From the NCBI GenBank assembly GCA_963754285.1, contig CAVWFN010000020.1:1-64000 (forward strand): a stretch of DNA of 64,000 nucleotides, given 5' to 3'. The DNA is from RYN-133 sp963754285 (GTDB lineage: Bacteria > Actinomycetota > Actinomycetes > Mycobacteriales > Jatrophihabitantaceae). Within the stretch, counting starts at the first letter, position 1; the number at the start of each line of letters is the position of its first letter. Below are positions 18,406-26,358 of this stretch, one piece after another. The translations under genes were made by a program, and so were the position numbers. Below the pieces are notes generated by a model. It saw nothing but the letters and a program-made list of their open reading frames with translations. It did not search any database and had not been told where the DNA came from.

Positions 18406-19316
18406 GTCTTGCTCGCGCTTTCCGCGTGTACGGCTCGTTTTTGCCAACCGGCGCCGCTACGGCGGATGAGCAAGCGGCGGCGGTGCCGGTGCCGCGGATT
18501 GCGGGGTGTGCGCTGTTCCCGGCGAACAATCCCTGGCGCCAGGACATCAGCCATGCCCCGTTGAGCCCGCACTCGGCGGCGTGGGTACGCAGCGTCGGTG
18601 CCTCGGTGCATCTGCATCCGGACTTCGGATCGAACCGCTCCTACGGCATCCCGCTCACACAGGTCCCGGCCGACCAACCGAAGGTGCGGATCCACTTCAC
18701 CGCGTACGGGTCGGAGAGCGATCCAGGCCCGTACCCGATCCCGCGCTCGGCACACATCGAGGCCGGCAGCGACCGGCACGTGCTGGTGGCCTCGCACAAC
18801 TGCCATCTCTACGAGTTGTACGACGCGCACCGCACGAAGTACGGGTGGGCCGCAGCATCGGGAGCGGTGTTCAACCTGCGCTCGAACCGCCTACGTCCCA
18901 ACGGCTGGACCTCGGCCGACGCGGCCGGCCTACCGATCAGTGCCGGTCTGGTGCGCCCGTCCGAGATCAAGGCGGGACGCATCGACCACGCGCTGCGCTT
19001 CACCGTCGAGCAGACCCAGCGCGGATACATCCATCCGGCCACGCATGAGGCCGGCTCGACCAACTCGGCCAACGTGCCGCCGATGGGCGCACGGTTCCGG
19101 CTCAAGGCGTCGTTCTCGCTGCGTGGCTATCACGGCGCCGCGCGAACGATCTTGATCTGCCTGAAGCACTACGGGATGTTCGTGGCCGACAACGGCTCGA
19201 ACTGGTTCATCAGCGGCGCCAACTGGCCCGGCTGGAACGACAACGACCTCGACCAACTCAAGCGCGTACCCGGATCGGCCTTCCAGGTCGTCCAGACCGG
19301 CCCGATCCACCATTGA
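18354..19316 (+). CDS. Conserved extracellular protein of unknown function (5' end uncertain)
   Basis: I recognise the pattern of an uncharacterised secreted actinobacterial family but no function is known to me. Conserved blocks are CALFPANNPWRQDIS, HLHPDFGSNRSYGIPL, FTAYGSESDPGPYPIPRSAH, DRHVLVASHNCHLYELYDA and RPNGWTSADAAGLPISAGLV. Also seen are DHALRFTVEQTQRGYIHPA, PPMGARFRLKASF and YGMFVADNGSNWFISG. Homologues carry signal peptides; here the first ~45 codons come from a tandem repeat, have no ribosome-binding site and give a poor signal sequence. The TTG at 18354 is only the longest option. The gene may have lost its real 5' end or start further in. The many aromatic and GS-rich motifs suggest a carbohydrate-binding or hydrolase-like fold, which is a guess. 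Confidence 0.6.
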   Translation: MWSRGAGLFAQALIAWCRLARAFRVYGSFLPTGAATADEQAAAVPVPRIAGCALFPANNPWRQDISHAPLSPHSAAWVRSVGASVHLHPDFGSNRSYGIPLTQVPADQPKVRIHFTAYGSESDPGPYPIPRSAHIEAGSDRHVLVASHNCHLYELYDAHRTKYGWAAASGAVFNLRSNRLRPNGWTSADAAGLPISAGLVRPSEIKAGRIDHALRFTVEQTQRGYIHPATHEAGSTNSANVPPMGARFRLKASFSLRGYHGAARTILICLKHYGMFVADNGSNWFISGANWPGWNDNDLDQLKRVPGSAFQVVQTGPIHH

Positions 19317-19340
19317 TCCGCGCCGTGCGGCGCAGATCAA

Positions 19341-19622
19341 TCAGACTGCGCGCTTCTTCAAACGCCGACGCTCGCGCTCGCTCAGACCGCCCCAGATGCC
19401 GAAGCGCTCGTCGTGGTCGAGGGCGTACTCGAGGCACTCGGACTTGACTTCGCAGCCCGTGCAGATCTTCTTGGCCTCACGGGTGGAGCCACCCTTCTCA
19501 GGGAAGAACGCCTCCGGATCCGTCTGCGCGCACAGCGCGCGCTCTGCCCAGCCCGACTCGTCGGGCAGCCCGAACAAGTCGGTGAGCTCGGCCTCGTCGA
19601 GACTGTGGGACAGCTCCGTCAT
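19341..19622 (-). CDS. whiB: WhiB-family iron-sulfur transcription regulator
   Basis: A 93-residue Wbl protein closest in sequence to Streptomyces WhiB and mycobacterial WhiB2/WhmD, which control septation and sporulation genes with WhiA. The 4Fe-4S ligands are Cys31, Cys54, Cys57 and Cys63 (C-x22-C-x2-C-x5-C). The turn GIWGGLSERERRRLKKRAV at the end is the sigma-binding/DNA-contact signature. The N-terminus MTELSHSLDEAELTDLFG is acidic. A consensus-like promoter and a palindrome lie in the upstream gap, and AGGAGGG sits 5 bases before ATG. Position next to manB matches whiB2 of mycobacteria. Confidence 0.95.
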   Translation of the reverse strand: MTELSHSLDEAELTDLFGLPDESGWAERALCAQTDPEAFFPEKGGSTREAKKICTGCEVKSECLEYALDHDERFGIWGGLSERERRRLKKRAV

Positions 19623-19650
19623 GGTGCCCTCCTGGAGGCGGTGTGTCTGC

Positions 19651-19665
19651 CGTTAGCACCTAACG
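19651..19665. promoter_or_regulatory. Palindrome CGTTAG-CAC-CTAACG in the whiB leader
   Basis: A perfect 6-base inverted repeat with a 3-base spacer lies between the whiB -10 box and start codon, roughly at +5 to +20 of the predicted transcript. Its place fits a repressor site blocking transcription start or early elongation. The binding protein is unknown; WhiB-family autoregulation is possible but not shown by the sequence. Confidence 0.4.
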
Positions 19666-19676
19666 ACATTGGAGAA

Positions 19677-19705
19677 ATTACACGCGTGTCGTTCCGAGAA
19701 GTCAA
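19677..19705 (-). promoter_or_regulatory. Sigma-70-like promoter of whiB
   Basis: On the minus strand TTGACT (19705-19700), a 17-base spacer and TGTAAT (19682-19677) form a near-consensus primary-sigma promoter. It points at whiB, with the -10 about 55 bases before the ATG. Confidence 0.6.
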
Positions 19706-19759
19706 CCGGGCCTCTGCTACAAACCTCGGTTTTCGGCGAAGATCGCGGGACAAATCGCT

Positions 19760-20668
19760 CTAGTCGGACGCCGCCGCGCTGATCGCGGTCAGCACCGTCG
19801 CCACGGACGGGCGCGCCAGCGCCGAGGACCGGGCCACCGCGGTCAACCGTCGCCGCAGCCGTGGTGCGCGCAGATCACGCACCTGCACCCGCGCAGCCTC
19901 GTCGGCGACCGACAGGCGCGGCAGGACGGCCACGCCGTGCCCGGCCGAGACCGCGCGGACGAGCACGAGCATGTCGTCGCTGGTCCACCGCACGTCCGCC
20001 TCGAACCCGGCTGCGCGACAGGCCGAGCGCACGGCAAGACCGCACGCCGCCTCGTCGGGTGGCATCACCCACTGCTGGTCGGCGAGCTCGGCGAGCGCCG
20101 GCCGCATGGGGCCGTCCCAGTCGGGCGGCACGACCAGTACGAGCTCTTCGGCACACAACGGGTGCGCCACCACGAACTCGGGCAACGCCAGCGGGACGTA
20201 GTCGTACTCGTCGACGACGGCGAGCTCGACGTCGCCGGCGACCAACAGGCCCAGACCCCGCGCGGGCTCGGCCACCTCCACGCTCGGACGGATCGCCGGC
20301 TGCACCCGCTTGAGCTCGTCGACGGCGGCAGACACGAATGTCAACGCGGCACTGGCGACGGCGGCGATGCCGACCGGCCCGCCGGCAGCGCCACCGATGC
20401 GGTCGAGGTCGGCTCGGGCGGCCGAGAGCACGTCGAGCACCTCCCCGGCCCGCGCGGCCAGGGCGTGCCCGGCACCGGTCAGCGTGACCCCGCGCGGGGA
20501 CCGGTCGACCAGCGACGTGCCCGCCTCGCGCTCGAGAACCGCCAGCTGCTGCGAGACCGCGGACGGGGTGAGGCCGAGCTCGCGCGCTGCGCCGGCGATG
20601 GTCCCGCGGCGGCCCACCTCGCGCAGCAGCCGCAGCCTGCCGACGTCCAAGGGGGCCGCACTGGTCAT
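19760..20668 (-). CDS. LysR-family transcriptional regulator
   Basis: A 302-residue regulator with an N-terminal winged helix (LRLLREVGRRGTIAGAARELGLTPSAVSQQLAVLEREAG). An effector domain follows, with VGIAAVASAALTFVSAAVDELKR, VVPPDWDGPMRPALAELADQQWVMPP and VRAVSAGHGVAVLPRL. It is divergent from the aldehyde dehydrogenase gene 57 bp away, the classical LysR layout, so it probably controls that gene. An inducer related to lysine, aminoadipate or the aldehyde is plausible. The shared gap has two overlapping palindromes. Confidence 0.92.
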   Translation of the reverse strand: MTSAAPLDVGRLRLLREVGRRGTIAGAARELGLTPSAVSQQLAVLEREAGTSLVDRSPRGVTLTGAGHALAARAGEVLDVLSAARADLDRIGGAAGGPVGIAAVASAALTFVSAAVDELKRVQPAIRPSVEVAEPARGLGLLVAGDVELAVVDEYDYVPLALPEFVVAHPLCAEELVLVVPPDWDGPMRPALAELADQQWVMPPDEAACGLAVRSACRAAGFEADVRWTSDDMLVLVRAVSAGHGVAVLPRLSVADEAARVQVRDLRAPRLRRRLTAVARSSALARPSVATVLTAISAAASD

Positions 20669-20676
20669 AAGAAGAA

Positions 20677-20704
20677 CTTACGGCATATACTCATGAGTCG
20701 TAAG
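20677..20704. promoter_or_regulatory. Overlapping palindromes between lysR and the aldehyde dehydrogenase gene
   Basis: CTTACG (20677-20682) and CGTAAG (20699-20704) form an inverted repeat, and ACTCATGAGT (20689-20698) is a perfect 10-base palindrome inside it. They sit in the 57-bp divergent gap, whose sequence is clearly more AT-rich than the flanking genes. This is a candidate operator for the adjacent LysR regulator. Confidence 0.45.
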
Positions 20705-20725
20705 CAATTGACGAGGAGTTCCGAC

Positions 20726-22288
20726 ATGCCGTCCACCCTGCCCGTGCACGATGACCTGGCTCGCGAGACCCGCGAGATCCTCGCGCGACTCGGCGTCGAG
20801 AACCTCAGCGATGCCGGCGAACTGATCGCCCGTTCGCCGATCACCGGCGGCGAGCTCGCCCGCGTCCCGGCCCACACCGCCGAGGACGTGCGCGCGATCG
20901 TCGGCAGCGCGCAGGACGCCTTCCACGCGTGGCGCACGGTTCCGGGTCCGGTTCGCGGACAGCTCGTGCGCGAGCTCGGCGAACTGCTGCGTGAGCACAA
21001 GGCAGACCTCGGCGCGCTCGTGTCGATCGAGGCCGGCAAGATCCGCTCCGAGGGCCTCGGCGAGGTCCAGGAGATGATCGACATCTGCGATCTCGCGGTC
21101 GGGCTGTCGCGCCAGCTCTTCGGTCTCACAATCGCCTCCGAGCGTCCGGGCCACCGGATGATGGAGCAGTGGCACCCGCTGGGTGTCGTCGGCGTGATCA
21201 GCGCCTTCAACTTCCCCGTCGCGGTGTGGTCGTGGAACGCCGCGCTCGCCTTCGTCTGCGGCGATCCGGTCGTGTGGAAGCCGTCGGAGAAGACCCTGCT
21301 GACCGCGCTGGCCTGCCAATCGCTGGTGACCGAGGCGGCCCGGCGCGTCGGCGCACCGGAGAACATCTCGCGGCTCGTCCTCGGCGGCGCCGAGGTCGGC
21401 GAGGCGCTCGTCGACGACGCTCGCGTCGCGCTGCTCTCGGCGACCGGTTCGACCCGCATGGGCAAGGCCGTCGCTCCCCGCGTCGCAGCCCGGTTCGGCC
21501 GACTGCTGCTCGAGCTCGGCGGCAACAACGCTGCCATCGTCACGCCCAGCGCCGATCTCGACCTCACCGTGCGCGGCATCGTGTTCTCGGCCGCCGGCAC
21601 CGCCGGTCAGCGCTGCACCTCGTTGCGCCGCGTGATCGCGCACGCGTCGATCGCCGACGAACTGGTTGAGCGGATCAAGTCCGCCTACACGACACTGCCG
21701 ATCGGGTCGCCGCTCGACGAGGGGACGCTGGTCGGCCCGCTGGTCGACAAGGCCGCCTACGAGGGATACGCGACTGCGCTCGAGAAGGCCCAGGCGAACG
21801 GCGGCGAGCTCATCGTCGGCGGTGAGCGCGTGCTCGCCGACGAGGACGACGAGGCCTACTACGTGCAGCCGGCGGTCGTGCGCATGCCCACGCAGAGCGA
21901 GATCGTGCGCGCCGAGACGTTCGCGCCGATCCTCTACGTGATGACGTATGGGACGGCCGACTCGCAGGCGTCGTCCGGCGCGGACGAGTTCGACGAGGCA
22001 CTGGCGATGCACAACGAGGTGCCACAGGGCCTGTCGTCGTCGATCTTCACGATGAATGTCCGCGAGGCCGAGCGGTTCACGTCCGCCGACGGTTCCGACT
22101 GCGGCATCGCCAACGTGAACATCGGGCCGTCCGGCGCGGAGATCGGTGGCGCATTCGGTGGCGAGAAAGAGACCGGCGGCGGACGCGAATCCGGTTCGGA
22201 TGCCTGGAAGGCGTACATGCGCCGCGCCACCAACACGGTCAACTACTCGACCGAGCTGCCGCTCGCCCAGGGCGTCGAGTTCGGCTGA
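20726..22288 (+). CDS. amaB: ALDH7-type aldehyde dehydrogenase, probable aminoadipate-semialdehyde / piperideine-6-carboxylate dehydrogenase
   Basis: A 520-residue NAD-dependent aldehyde dehydrogenase of the ALDH7A1/AmaB group, which oxidises alpha-aminoadipic semialdehyde in lysine catabolism. Evidence: EILARLGVENLSD...ITGGELARVPAHT, the cofactor segment VISAFNFPVAVWSWNAALAFVCGD and the general base in LLLELGGNNAAIV. The catalytic Cys is in AAGTAGQRCTSLRR, and EIGGAFGGEKETGGGRESGSDAWKAYMRR is typical of this group. I chose ATG 20726 because GAGGAG lies 7 bases upstream; an in-frame ATG at 20693 is weaker and overlaps the palindrome. Regulated, by inference, by the divergent LysR. No other lysine-degradation gene is in the window. 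Confidence 0.88.
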   Translation: MPSTLPVHDDLARETREILARLGVENLSDAGELIARSPITGGELARVPAHTAEDVRAIVGSAQDAFHAWRTVPGPVRGQLVRELGELLREHKADLGALVSIEAGKIRSEGLGEVQEMIDICDLAVGLSRQLFGLTIASERPGHRMMEQWHPLGVVGVISAFNFPVAVWSWNAALAFVCGDPVVWKPSEKTLLTALACQSLVTEAARRVGAPENISRLVLGGAEVGEALVDDARVALLSATGSTRMGKAVAPRVAARFGRLLLELGGNNAAIVTPSADLDLTVRGIVFSAAGTAGQRCTSLRRVIAHASIADELVERIKSAYTTLPIGSPLDEGTLVGPLVDKAAYEGYATALEKAQANGGELIVGGERVLADEDDEAYYVQPAVVRMPTQSEIVRAETFAPILYVMTYGTADSQASSGADEFDEALAMHNEVPQGLSSSIFTMNVREAERFTSADGSDCGIANVNIGPSGAEIGGAFGGEKETGGGRESGSDAWKAYMRRATNTVNYSTELPLAQGVEFG

Positions 22289-22342
22289 GACCCATTGGCC
22301 GGCGCCAGCTCTGAGAGGCCCCTGACACCGCTGCCATGATCG

Positions 22343-22354
22343 CTGCCATGGCAG
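22343..22354. promoter_or_regulatory. Palindrome CTGCCATGGCAG upstream of the sulfatase pair
   Basis: A perfect 12-base palindrome lies 48 bases before the first sulfatase start, with a half copy CTGCCATG at 22331-22338, 12 bases earlier. The direct plus inverted arrangement suggests a repressor or activator site for the sulfatase operon. Regulator unknown. Confidence 0.35.
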
Positions 22355-22401
22355 TGTGTGATCAGGACTGATTTCAGGGAGCCGAGCCTCGAGGAGTTGA
22401 T

Positions 22402-23952
22402 TTGCCGCGCTCACGGCGCCGCGCATTCGTCGCGACGGCTCTCGCGATGTCGGTTGCCGTGGGTTGCGCTTCCGGGTGCTCCGCGACGACATCGGTGTCG
22501 CGACCGCCGGCGCTGCCCTCGCCTGCCGCGACTGGCGGGAAGGCTTCGCCGACCCACCCGAACATCATCTTCGTCTTGACCGACGACCTCTCGTGGGACC
22601 TGGTCCAGTACATGCCGCATGTGAAGGCGCTGGAGCAGCAGGGCATGACCTTCACCAACTACACCGTGACCGACTCGCTGTGTTGCCCGTCCCGGGCCTC
22701 GATCTTCACCGGCAAGTACCCGCACGACACACACATCCTCGGCAACACGCTCCCGACCGGCGGGTTCTACAAGTTCCGCGCCGAGGGCGAGGACCACAAC
22801 ACGTTCGCCACCTCCCTGCTGCGGGCCGGCTATCGCACGGCCTTCATGGGCAAGTACCTCAACGACTACAACCCGGCACAGTCGCGGACGCCGCTGCGCG
22901 AGACCTTGTTCGGGCCGTACGTGCCGCCGGGCTGGTCGACCTGGGACGGCGTCGGGTCGGGCGGGTACTCCGGCTACAACTACGGGATCGCCGACGGCCG
23001 CAAGGTGCAGTACTACGGCAATGCACCGTCGGACTTCATGAACACGGTGCTGCAGAGCAAGGCGACCGCGTTCGTTGCGAGCGCCGCTGGGCGGGCGAAT
23101 CCGTTCATGCTCGAGGTCGCGCCGTTCTCGCCGCACTCGCCGTACACCCCGGCACCAGCTGACGTCGGGACGTTTGCGGGCATCCAGGAACCGAAGGGCC
23201 CGGACTTCGACACGCTCCCCCATCCGGCGCCCGCCTGGATGAAAGGCCGGCACCCGCTCTCGTCCGCATCGTTGGCCAAGATCCAGCACTGGTTCGAGAT
23301 GCGTGTCGAGGCCGTGCAGAGCGTCGACCGCATGATCGGCGCGCTCGAGCACTCCGTCGAAGCCGCCGGGCAGGCGCAGAACACGGTGTTCGTCTTCAGC
23401 TCCGACAACGGATACCACCTCGGCCAGTACACCCTCGAGTACGGCAAGCAGACGGCCTTCGACACCGACATCCGCGTGCCGTTGGTCGTCGCGGGTCCGG
23501 GTATCCCGGCCGACAGCCAGAGCACCGCGATGGCCCAGAACATCGACCTGCGGCCGACCTTCGACCAGCTGGCGGGCGCGCCGACGCCGAGTGATGTCGA
23601 CGGGCGCAGCCTCGTCCCGCTGCTCGATCAACAGTCGACCGCGTGGCGTACCTACGCGCTGATCGAGCACGCTCACGACAAACCGATGCCGACCGACCCG
23701 GACACGCAGGACTACTCGAGCGGGACGCCGCCCACCTACAACGCGATTCGCACCAAGTCGTTCATCTTCATTCGGTACGAGGACGGCGACATCGAGTACT
23801 ACGACATCGCCAAGGATCCTTATGAATTGCACAATCTCGGGCCGTCGCTGTCGAAGCTGCGCACCGGGTATCTCAATCACGTCATGAATCAGCTGATTGC
23901 TTGCCATGGAAGCACCGAGTGTTGGAACGCCGGCGTTCCGAATTCCGAATGA
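22402..23952 (+). CDS. Lipoprotein arylsulfatase-like sulfatase, copy 1
   Basis: A 516-residue type I sulfatase expected to remove sulfate esters outside the membrane. The N-terminus RRRAFVATALAMSVAVGCASGC has a signal peptide with possible lipid-anchored Cys. The metal-binding start is IIFVLTDDLSW, and the formylglycine site is Cys94 in SLCCPSRASIFTG (C-x-P-S-R). Later motifs are MGKYLNDY, APFSPHSPYTPAP, SVDRMIGALE and VFSSDNGYHLGQY. The C-terminus has a Cys pair (IACHGSTECW). The TTG start follows GAGGAG by 5 bases. It overlaps copy 2 by ATGA and is its closest relative. Substrate unknown; the maturase that makes formylglycine is not in the window. Confidence 0.9.
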   Translation: MPRSRRRAFVATALAMSVAVGCASGCSATTSVSRPPALPSPAATGGKASPTHPNIIFVLTDDLSWDLVQYMPHVKALEQQGMTFTNYTVTDSLCCPSRASIFTGKYPHDTHILGNTLPTGGFYKFRAEGEDHNTFATSLLRAGYRTAFMGKYLNDYNPAQSRTPLRETLFGPYVPPGWSTWDGVGSGGYSGYNYGIADGRKVQYYGNAPSDFMNTVLQSKATAFVASAAGRANPFMLEVAPFSPHSPYTPAPADVGTFAGIQEPKGPDFDTLPHPAPAWMKGRHPLSSASLAKIQHWFEMRVEAVQSVDRMIGALEHSVEAAGQAQNTVFVFSSDNGYHLGQYTLEYGKQTAFDTDIRVPLVVAGPGIPADSQSTAMAQNIDLRPTFDQLAGAPTPSDVDGRSLVPLLDQQSTAWRTYALIEHAHDKPMPTDPDTQDYSSGTPPTYNAIRTKSFIFIRYEDGDIEYYDIAKDPYELHNLGPSLSKLRTGYLNHVMNQLIACHGSTECWNAGVPNSE

Positions 23953-25562
23953 CCTCGACTGAGAGCGGCCTGACGGGGTCATCCGCCTCTATGCATCCTG
24001 CGCGTACTCCTCAACGCGTGCCTCCTCGCCGGCTGAACCGCTTGATCGTCGCAATTGCTCTGCTGGCGGTGACGCTGTCGGCCTGCACGAGCTCGCCGGC
24101 CAAGACCCGCTCCTACCCTCCGTTGCCGACCGGTAGCGGTGCGCCGGTCGCGCCGAGCAGTTCGCGACCCAACATCGTCTTCGTGCTCACCGACGACCTG
24201 TCGTGGAACCTGGTCAAATACATGCCCCACGTCAAGGCGCTGGAGCAGCAGGGCATGACCTTCACCAACTACACGGTGACCGACTCGCTGTGCTGCCCGT
24301 CGCGCGCGTCGATCTTCAGCGGCAAGTTCCCGCACAGCACGCATGTGCTCGGCAACACCGCTCCGGACGGCGGCTTCGCCAAGTTCCACAACCTCGGCGA
24401 GGAGAAGAGCACCTTCGCCACCTCGCTGTACAAGGCGGGCTACCGCACCGGGTTCATGGGCAAGTACCTCAACGAGTACCGGCCGAACCCCAAGCCGGGC
24501 ACTCCGCAGTTCCGCAAGGGCGCCTGGGTGCCGCCGGGCTGGACGACCTGGGACGCCGCCGGCAACGGCTATCCCGAGTACCAGTACGACATCACCAACG
24601 GACACTCCTGGTCGCACTACGGCAGCAGGCCGAGCGACTACCTGACGACGGTGCTGCAGCAGCGGGCGCTCCGATTCGTCCGGCAGAGCGCGAAGTCGCC
24701 GCGCCGACCGTTCATGCTCGAGGTCGCGACCTTCGCGCCGCACTACCCCTACACGCCCGCGCCGCAGGACATCGGCACGTTCCCCGGCATCCGCGCCCCG
24801 CACACGCCCGCCTTCAACCACCTCCCGCACCCGGTCCCGCCGTGGCTACGGGGACTGAAGACGATGTCGCCGACGGATCTGCGCTACATCCAGCACTGGT
24901 GGCAGCTGCGGGTCGAGTCGGTGCAGTCGGTCGACCGCATGATCGGCGCGCTCGAACGCACGATCGCGGTGACCGGCCAGGCCAGCAACACCGTGTTCGT
25001 GTTCAGCTCGGACAACGGCTACCACCTCGGCGAGTACCGGCTCCGTTCGGGCAAGGAGACCGCGTTCGACACCGACATCCGTGTGCCGCTCGTGATCGCC
25101 GGGCCAGGGATCGCACCGGACTCGGTGAGCCCGGCGATGGCCGAGAACGTCGATCTGCGACCGACCTTCGAACAGCTCGGCGGCGCGACGAACCCGCCCG
25201 GCGTCGAGGGCCACAGCCTCGTCCCGCTGCTGCACGGCCAGAACGAGCCATGGCGCCAATACGCGCTCATCGAGCACCACTACGACCCGCACCAGGACGC
25301 CGACCCGGACAAGCAGGATGTGTTCAAGAGTCCGGTGCCACCGACCTACAACGCGATACGTGCGCGCAATTTCGTCTACGTGCGCTACGCCAACGGGTAT
25401 CGCGAGTACTACAACACGCTCAAGGACCCGTACGAGCTGCACAATCTCGGGCCGTCCCTGTCGACGGCACGTCGGGCGGCCCTCGACAAGATCATGAACG
25501 CATTGATCGCCTGTCACAGCGGGACGCAGTGTTGGTCAGCAGGCATGCCGAGCATCGGCTGA
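23949..25562 (+). CDS. Lipoprotein arylsulfatase-like sulfatase, copy 2
   Basis: A 537-residue paralogue of the preceding gene, starting at the ATG that overlaps its stop. The signal RLIVAIALLAVTLSAC gives a clean lipobox with Cys46, followed by a Ser/Pro-rich linker. Catalytic features match copy 1: IVFVLTDDLSW, Cys115 in SLCCPSRASIFSG, MGKYLNEY, ATFAPHYPYTPAP and VFSSDNGYHLGEY. Several blocks are identical in both copies (MPHVKALEQQGMTFTNYTVT, SVDRMIGALE, DIRVPLV). Divergence is greatest in the linker and in the region after MGKYLN, which lines the substrate pocket in sulfatases, so the pair may act on related but different sulfated substrates. Confidence 0.9.
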   Translation: MTSTESGLTGSSASMHPARTPQRVPPRRLNRLIVAIALLAVTLSACTSSPAKTRSYPPLPTGSGAPVAPSSSRPNIVFVLTDDLSWNLVKYMPHVKALEQQGMTFTNYTVTDSLCCPSRASIFSGKFPHSTHVLGNTAPDGGFAKFHNLGEEKSTFATSLYKAGYRTGFMGKYLNEYRPNPKPGTPQFRKGAWVPPGWTTWDAAGNGYPEYQYDITNGHSWSHYGSRPSDYLTTVLQQRALRFVRQSAKSPRRPFMLEVATFAPHYPYTPAPQDIGTFPGIRAPHTPAFNHLPHPVPPWLRGLKTMSPTDLRYIQHWWQLRVESVQSVDRMIGALERTIAVTGQASNTVFVFSSDNGYHLGEYRLRSGKETAFDTDIRVPLVIAGPGIAPDSVSPAMAENVDLRPTFEQLGGATNPPGVEGHSLVPLLHGQNEPWRQYALIEHHYDPHQDADPDKQDVFKSPVPPTYNAIRARNFVYVRYANGYREYYNTLKDPYELHNLGPSLSTARRAALDKIMNALIACHSGTQCWSAGMPSIG

Positions 25563-25598
25563 CAGCAATGCTTCAGCCAGCGCTGCGAGGATGACGAC

Positions 25599-26345
25599 GT
25601 GGACGTCGGCGACCTGATCGACCGACTCGAGCTGCACGGCCTCGCGCTGGCCGACACGGCCGAGCGTGCTGGGTTGGCGACGTCCGTGCCGACCTGTCCC
25701 GAGTGGGACGTGCGCGCGCTGCTCGGCCACATCGGAATGGTGCATCGCTGGGCGACCGTCCACGTGCGCGAAGGCCGTTCCGCGTTCGCGGACGGTGCCG
25801 AACCCGACTTCAGCGCCCCTCACGACGACGTCGTCGACTGGTTCCGCGCCGGGCATGGCGAGCTCGTTGCCGCACTGCGTGCAGCGCCCGACGATCTCGA
25901 CGCGATGACCTTTCTCGCCGGCGCCGGGCCGGCCCGACTGTTCTGGGCGCGCAGACAGGCGCACGAGACGGCCATCCACGGTGCTGACGCGGCCGCATCG
26001 ATCGACGAGGTGCCCGACATCGACCGCGAGTTCGCGCTCGACGGAATCGGTGAACTGCTCGAGGGCTTCTTCGGCCGCCCGCGCGGTCGGCTGCACGCCG
26101 ACCCACCGCTGGTGCTGCAGGTGGTGCCGACCGATGCAGCCACGACCTGGCGCGTCGACCTCCAGCCCGAGCAGCGCACGATCACCCGCAACGGCACGGG
26201 CCGTGTCGACTCTCGCTTCCGGGGCCGCAGCGCCGACCTCTACCTGTACCTGTGGAACCGCACTCCGGCCGATGACGTCAAGGTCGACGGAGACGACCGC
26301 GCGGTCGAGGTGTGGCGCCGATTCGCGAGAGTGAGCTGGAGTTAG
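25599..26345 (+). CDS. Maleylpyruvate isomerase-family, mycothiol-dependent-type protein
   Basis: A 248-residue DinB-fold protein of the MDMPI/TIGR03083 group, which includes mycothiol-dependent isomerases and transferases. The metal-binding signature is seen as LLGHIGMVHRW (first His) and RRQAHETAIHGADAA (His-x3-His). VPTCPEWDVRALLGHI is the typical N-terminal motif. The C-terminal domain (DPPLVLQVV...GTGRVDSRFRGRSADLYLYLWNR) resembles a sterol-carrier-like fold. GTG start at 25599, 36 bp after the sulfatase. MshB at 54.4 kb shows the host makes mycothiol. The reaction is unknown. Confidence 0.85.
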   Translation: MDVGDLIDRLELHGLALADTAERAGLATSVPTCPEWDVRALLGHIGMVHRWATVHVREGRSAFADGAEPDFSAPHDDVVDWFRAGHGELVAALRAAPDDLDAMTFLAGAGPARLFWARRQAHETAIHGADAAASIDEVPDIDREFALDGIGELLEGFFGRPRGRLHADPPLVLQVVPTDAATTWRVDLQPEQRTITRNGTGRVDSRFRGRSADLYLYLWNRTPADDVKVDGDDRAVEVWRRFARVSWS

Positions 26346-26358
26346 GCGCCCGGGTCGA

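Noticed and set aside
17802..18830. Minus-strand frame of 342 codons with repeated SACAKSPAPR-like segments
   Set aside because: It is antisense to the zincin-like and secreted genes; the repeats are the translated form of the DNA tandem repeat, not a conserved protein.
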